A DNA stretch of 64,000 nt from NCBI GenBank assembly GCA_031180725.1, contig JAPSLO010000003.1:124001-188000 (forward strand), written 5' to 3'. Made by a program: the position numbers and the translations under genes. This DNA comes from Roseomonas sp. (GTDB lineage: Bacteria; Pseudomonadota; Alphaproteobacteria; Acetobacterales; Acetobacteraceae). Position 1 is the stretch's first letter, and the number at the start of each line of letters is the position of its first letter. Below, piece after piece: positions 61,291-64,000 of the stretch. Under the pieces are notes generated by a model. The model was not told the origin of the DNA. It searched no databases and saw only the letters and a list, made by a program, of their open reading frames with translations.

Positions 61291-62202
61291 ATGCAGGCAG
61301 TGCGCAACTTCTTCGACAGCGACATCTGGTGGTCCTTCACCCGGAACCCCGTCACCGTCATCTCCGCCATCGTCGCCTTCATCTGCGTGGCCGGGGCCGT
61401 GCTGGCGCCCTGGATCGCGCCGCATGACCCCTTCGACCTGGCCTCGCTCCAGCTCATGGACGCCTTCAAGCCGCCGGTTTGGGAGGCGGAGGGCGACCCG
61501 AACTACCTGCTGGGCACGGATGACCAGGGGCGCGACGTGCTTTCGGCCATCATGTACGGCGCGCGCGTCTCTCTGCTGGTGGGCTTCTGCGCGGTGGTGC
61601 TTTCGGTGACCATCGGCGTGGCGGCGGGGCTGACCGCCGGCTATCTGGGCGGCACGGTGGATGCGGTGCTGATGCGCATCGCCGACATCAAGCTGACCTT
61701 CCCTACCATCCTGATCGCGCTGCTGATCGACGGCATCACCCGCGCTGCCCTGCCGCGCGACGTGCATGACCAGGTGGCGCTCTACGTGGTGATCTTCGCC
61801 ATCGGCATCTCCAACTGGCCGAGCTTCGCGCGCACCGTGCGCGGTTCCACCATGGTGGAGCGGAACAAGGAATACGTGCAGGCGGCGCGCGTCATCGGGC
61901 TCGGCCGCTGGCGCATCATGCGCAGCCATGTGCTGCCCAATGTGCTGGGGCCGGTGCTGGTTATCGCCACCTTGCAACTCGGCTTCGCCATCCTGGCGGA
62001 GGCGACGCTTTCGTTCCTGGGCGTCGGCGTGCCGCCCACTCAGCCCTCGCTTGGCACCCTCATCCGCATCGGCAACGACTTCCTGTTCTCGGGCGAGTGG
62101 TGGATCACCATCTTCCCGGGCGTGGCGCTGATCGTGCTGGTTCTCTCCGTCAACCTGCTGGGCGATTGGCTGCGCGACGCCCTGAATCCGAAGCTCCGCT
62201 GA
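61291..62202 (+). CDS. Peptide-type ABC transporter permease, DppC-like
   Basis: The 303-aa protein has an N-terminal helix (SAIVAFICVAGAVLAPWIAP), the GTDDQGRDVLSAIMYGARVS hallmark and the EAA motif YVQAARVIGLGRWRIMRSHV. It forms the heterodimeric permease with DppB-like. The stop shares one base with the next start. Confidence 0.92.
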   Translation: MQAVRNFFDSDIWWSFTRNPVTVISAIVAFICVAGAVLAPWIAPHDPFDLASLQLMDAFKPPVWEAEGDPNYLLGTDDQGRDVLSAIMYGARVSLLVGFCAVVLSVTIGVAAGLTAGYLGGTVDAVLMRIADIKLTFPTILIALLIDGITRAALPRDVHDQVALYVVIFAIGISNWPSFARTVRGSTMVERNKEYVQAARVIGLGRWRIMRSHVLPNVLGPVLVIATLQLGFAILAEATLSFLGVGVPPTQPSLGTLIRIGNDFLFSGEWWITIFPGVALIVLVLSVNLLGDWLRDALNPKLR

Positions 62203-63233
62203 TGTCAAACACCCAGCCTCTTCTGCAGGTCCGCAACCTGCGCGTGGAGTTCCCGACGCGCCGCGGCGTCCTGACCGCACTCGACGATGTTTCCTTCGAC
62301 ATCCATCCCGGCGAGGTGCTGGGCGTCGTGGGGGAGTCCGGGGCCGGCAAGTCCATGACCGGCGCCGCCATCATCGGCCTGCTGGAGCCGCCCGGCCGGA
62401 TTGCCGGCGGCACAATCACGCTTGGCGGCCGGCGCATCGACAACCTGCCCTACAAGGAGATGCGGACCATCCGCGGGCGTCAGATCGGCGCGATCTTCCA
62501 GGACCCGCTGACCACGCTGAACCCGCTCTACACCGTCGGTCGGCAGTTGGTGGAGACGATGACCACCCACCTGCCGCTGACGCCAGCAGAGGCGCGGAAG
62601 AAGGCGATCGAATGGCTGGAGCTGGTGGGCATTCCCGCCGCGTCGCAGCGCATCGACAGCTATCCGCACGAATTCTCGGGCGGCATGCGCCAGCGCGTGG
62701 TGATCGCCCTCGCGCTCTGCGCCGAGCCGAAGCTTATCGTGGCGGACGAGCCGACCACGGCGCTGGATGTCTCCATCCAGGCGCAGGTCATCGCCCTGCT
62801 GAAGCGCTTGGCGCGGGAGAAGGGGACGGCGATGATGCTCGTCACCCACGACATGGGCGTGATCGCGGAGACGGCGGACCGCGTGGCGGTGATGTATGCC
62901 GGCCGCATCGCGGAGATCGGCGGCGTGCGCGACGTGGTGAAGAATCCGTCCCACCCCTACACGATCGGGCTGATGGGCTCGATCCCGCCCATCACCCACA
63001 GGATGGAGCGGCTGTTGCAGATCGAGGGTGCGATGCCGCGGCTCTCGGCCATCCCGAAGGGCTGCGCCTACAACCCTCGCTGCCCGCGCGTCTTCGACCG
63101 CTGCCGGGTGGAGAGGCCGGACCTGATCCCGGCCGGCGCCACGCGCGCGGCCTGCTGGCTGTACGACCGCGCCGACAAGGAAGCCGCCCACGAAGTGGCG
63201 CAGACCGGCTATGGCGAGGTGCGCCATGCGTGA
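62202..63233 (+). CDS. Peptide-type ABC transporter ATPase, DppD-like
   Basis: The 343-aa ATPase has Walker A GESGAGKSM near 47, signature FSGGMRQRVVIALAL and ADEPTTALDVSIQAQ. The C-terminal cysteine segment (GCAYNPRCPRVFDRC) is typical of DppD/OppD. ATG shares a base with the DppC-like stop. Its 3' end overlaps the next gene by 7 bases. Confidence 0.93.
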   Translation: MSNTQPLLQVRNLRVEFPTRRGVLTALDDVSFDIHPGEVLGVVGESGAGKSMTGAAIIGLLEPPGRIAGGTITLGGRRIDNLPYKEMRTIRGRQIGAIFQDPLTTLNPLYTVGRQLVETMTTHLPLTPAEARKKAIEWLELVGIPAASQRIDSYPHEFSGGMRQRVVIALALCAEPKLIVADEPTTALDVSIQAQVIALLKRLAREKGTAMMLVTHDMGVIAETADRVAVMYAGRIAEIGGVRDVVKNPSHPYTIGLMGSIPPITHRMERLLQIEGAMPRLSAIPKGCAYNPRCPRVFDRCRVERPDLIPAGATRAACWLYDRADKEAAHEVAQTGYGEVRHA

Positions 63234-64000
63234 CGCGGCGGCCCTCGGCGCCACGCCGATGCTCGAGACGCAGGATGTCGCGCGCTACTTCGACGTCTCC
63301 CGGCCCCTTCTGCAAAGGCTGATCGCGCGGGAGCCGAAGCGGCTGCTGCGCGCCGTGGATGGCGTGAGCTTCGCCATCCCGAAGGGCACCACCCTATCGC
63401 TGGTGGGAGAATCCGGCTGCGGCAAGTCCACCGTCGCCCGCTTGGTCGTCGGGCTCTACCCGCCGAGCCGGGGCAGCGTGATCTTCGACGGGCAGGACCT
63501 GGCCCAGGCACGCGCCGATGCCAGCCAGCGCCGGCGCATGCAGATGATCTTCCAGGATCCGTACGCCAGCCTGAACCCCCGCTGGCGGGTGCGCGACATC
63601 ATCGCGGAGCCGATCCGCGCCTTCGGGCTGGTCAAGGACAAGGCCGCGGTGGAAGCGCGCGTGGGCCAGTTGCTGACCCAGGTGGGGCTTTCGCCGCTGG
63701 ACGGCCAGAAATTCCCGCATGAATTCTCGGGCGGGCAGCGGCAGCGCATCTCCATCGCGCGCGCGCTGTCCTCCAACCCGGAATTCCTGGTCTGCGACGA
63801 GCCGACCTCGGCGCTGGATGTCAGCGTGCAGGCGCAGATCCTGAACCTGATGAAGGACCTGCAGAAGCAGCTTGGCCTGACCTACCTGTTCATCAGCCAC
63901 AACCTGGCCGTGGTGCGGCAGATCAGCGACCGCGTCGGCGTGATGTATCTGGGCCGGCTGGTGGAGCTGGCGCCGGCGGAAACGCTCTTCAGGACGCCGC
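63227..64000 (+). CDS. Peptide-type ABC transporter ATPase, DppF-like, partial
   Basis: The first 258 codons are in the window; the gene runs off the right edge. It has Walker A GESGCGKST near residue 64, signature FSGGQRQRISIARAL and CDEPTSALDVSVQAQ. Region DVARYFDVSRPLLQRLI replaces the usual short leader. The ATG lies 7 bases before the DppD-like stop in another frame, so the two ATPases are coupled. Confidence 0.92.

Overview
The window is 64 kb of chromosome from a very GC-rich, densely coded Gram-negative bacterium. An alphaproteobacterium of the Acetobacteraceae (Roseomonas-like) is the best guess. This is inferred from uniform GC-rich codon use, TamA/TamB, periplasmic c-type cytochromes, orphan tripartite-tricarboxylate (Bug) receptors, and many amino-acid and peptide ABC genes. 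No rRNA, tRNA, CRISPR array, transposase, integrase or prophage was recognised.

Layout. 1-4.6 kb: the start of a FhuC-like siderophore ATPase behind a possible Fur box, a HerA/DUF87-type ATPase, a membrane site-2 protease with CBS domains, a lipocalin lipoprotein and a deacetylase. 4.7-8.1 kb: cydDC. 8.1-10.2 kb: an asparaginase and a serine hydrolase. 10.2-11.2 kb: msrA and msrB. 11.35-14.1 kb: a tightly coupled trio (secreted beta-propeller, exported polysaccharide deacetylase, membrane fatty-acid hydroxylase). 14.2-17.4 kb: a glycine-zipper lipoprotein, Mn catalase, an exported Kelch protein and an exported histidine phosphatase. 17.3-21.9 kb (minus): a CaiB/BaiF CoA-transferase, an acyl-CoA dehydrogenase and a DbpA-type helicase. 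22-24.7 kb: an unknown protein, a class III aminotransferase and a cytochrome c. 24.8-29.9 kb: a complete branched-chain amino-acid-type ABC operon (livG, livF, livK, livH, livM order) ending in a free-standing GAF protein.

30-39 kb: a cytochrome c fused to a second domain, two orphan Bug receptors, a glutathione S-transferase, M24 and M28 peptidases and an ABC-F ATPase. 39-45.4 kb: a small P-loop kinase and tamB/tamA. 45.5-51.5 kb: an M20 amidohydrolase, a membrane protein, a VOC protein surrounded by short repeats, a TraB/GumN protein, an alpha/beta hydrolase and a sulfotransferase-like gene of unusual composition. 51.7-55.2 kb: a Pat-type protein acetyltransferase and an XRE regulator. 55.4-57.3 kb: tartronate semialdehyde reductase and hydroxypyruvate isomerase (glyoxylate/glycerate metabolism). 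57.5-64 kb: an AI-2E family permease and a Dpp/Opp-type peptide ABC operon that runs off the right edge.

Most of the window is ordinary core and transport metabolism. The observations most worth follow-up are: the coupled beta-propeller/deacetylase/hydroxylase trio; the GAF protein fused translationally to the liv operon; a repeat present in two distant operon gaps; a cluster of repeated TTTCGGACAAA motifs around a VOC gene; a long hairpin directly before a small kinase; a perfect palindrome before the sulfotransferase-like gene; and the loss of the catalytic histidine loop in the Pat-type protein. I did not find a convincing undescribed defence or mobile system.
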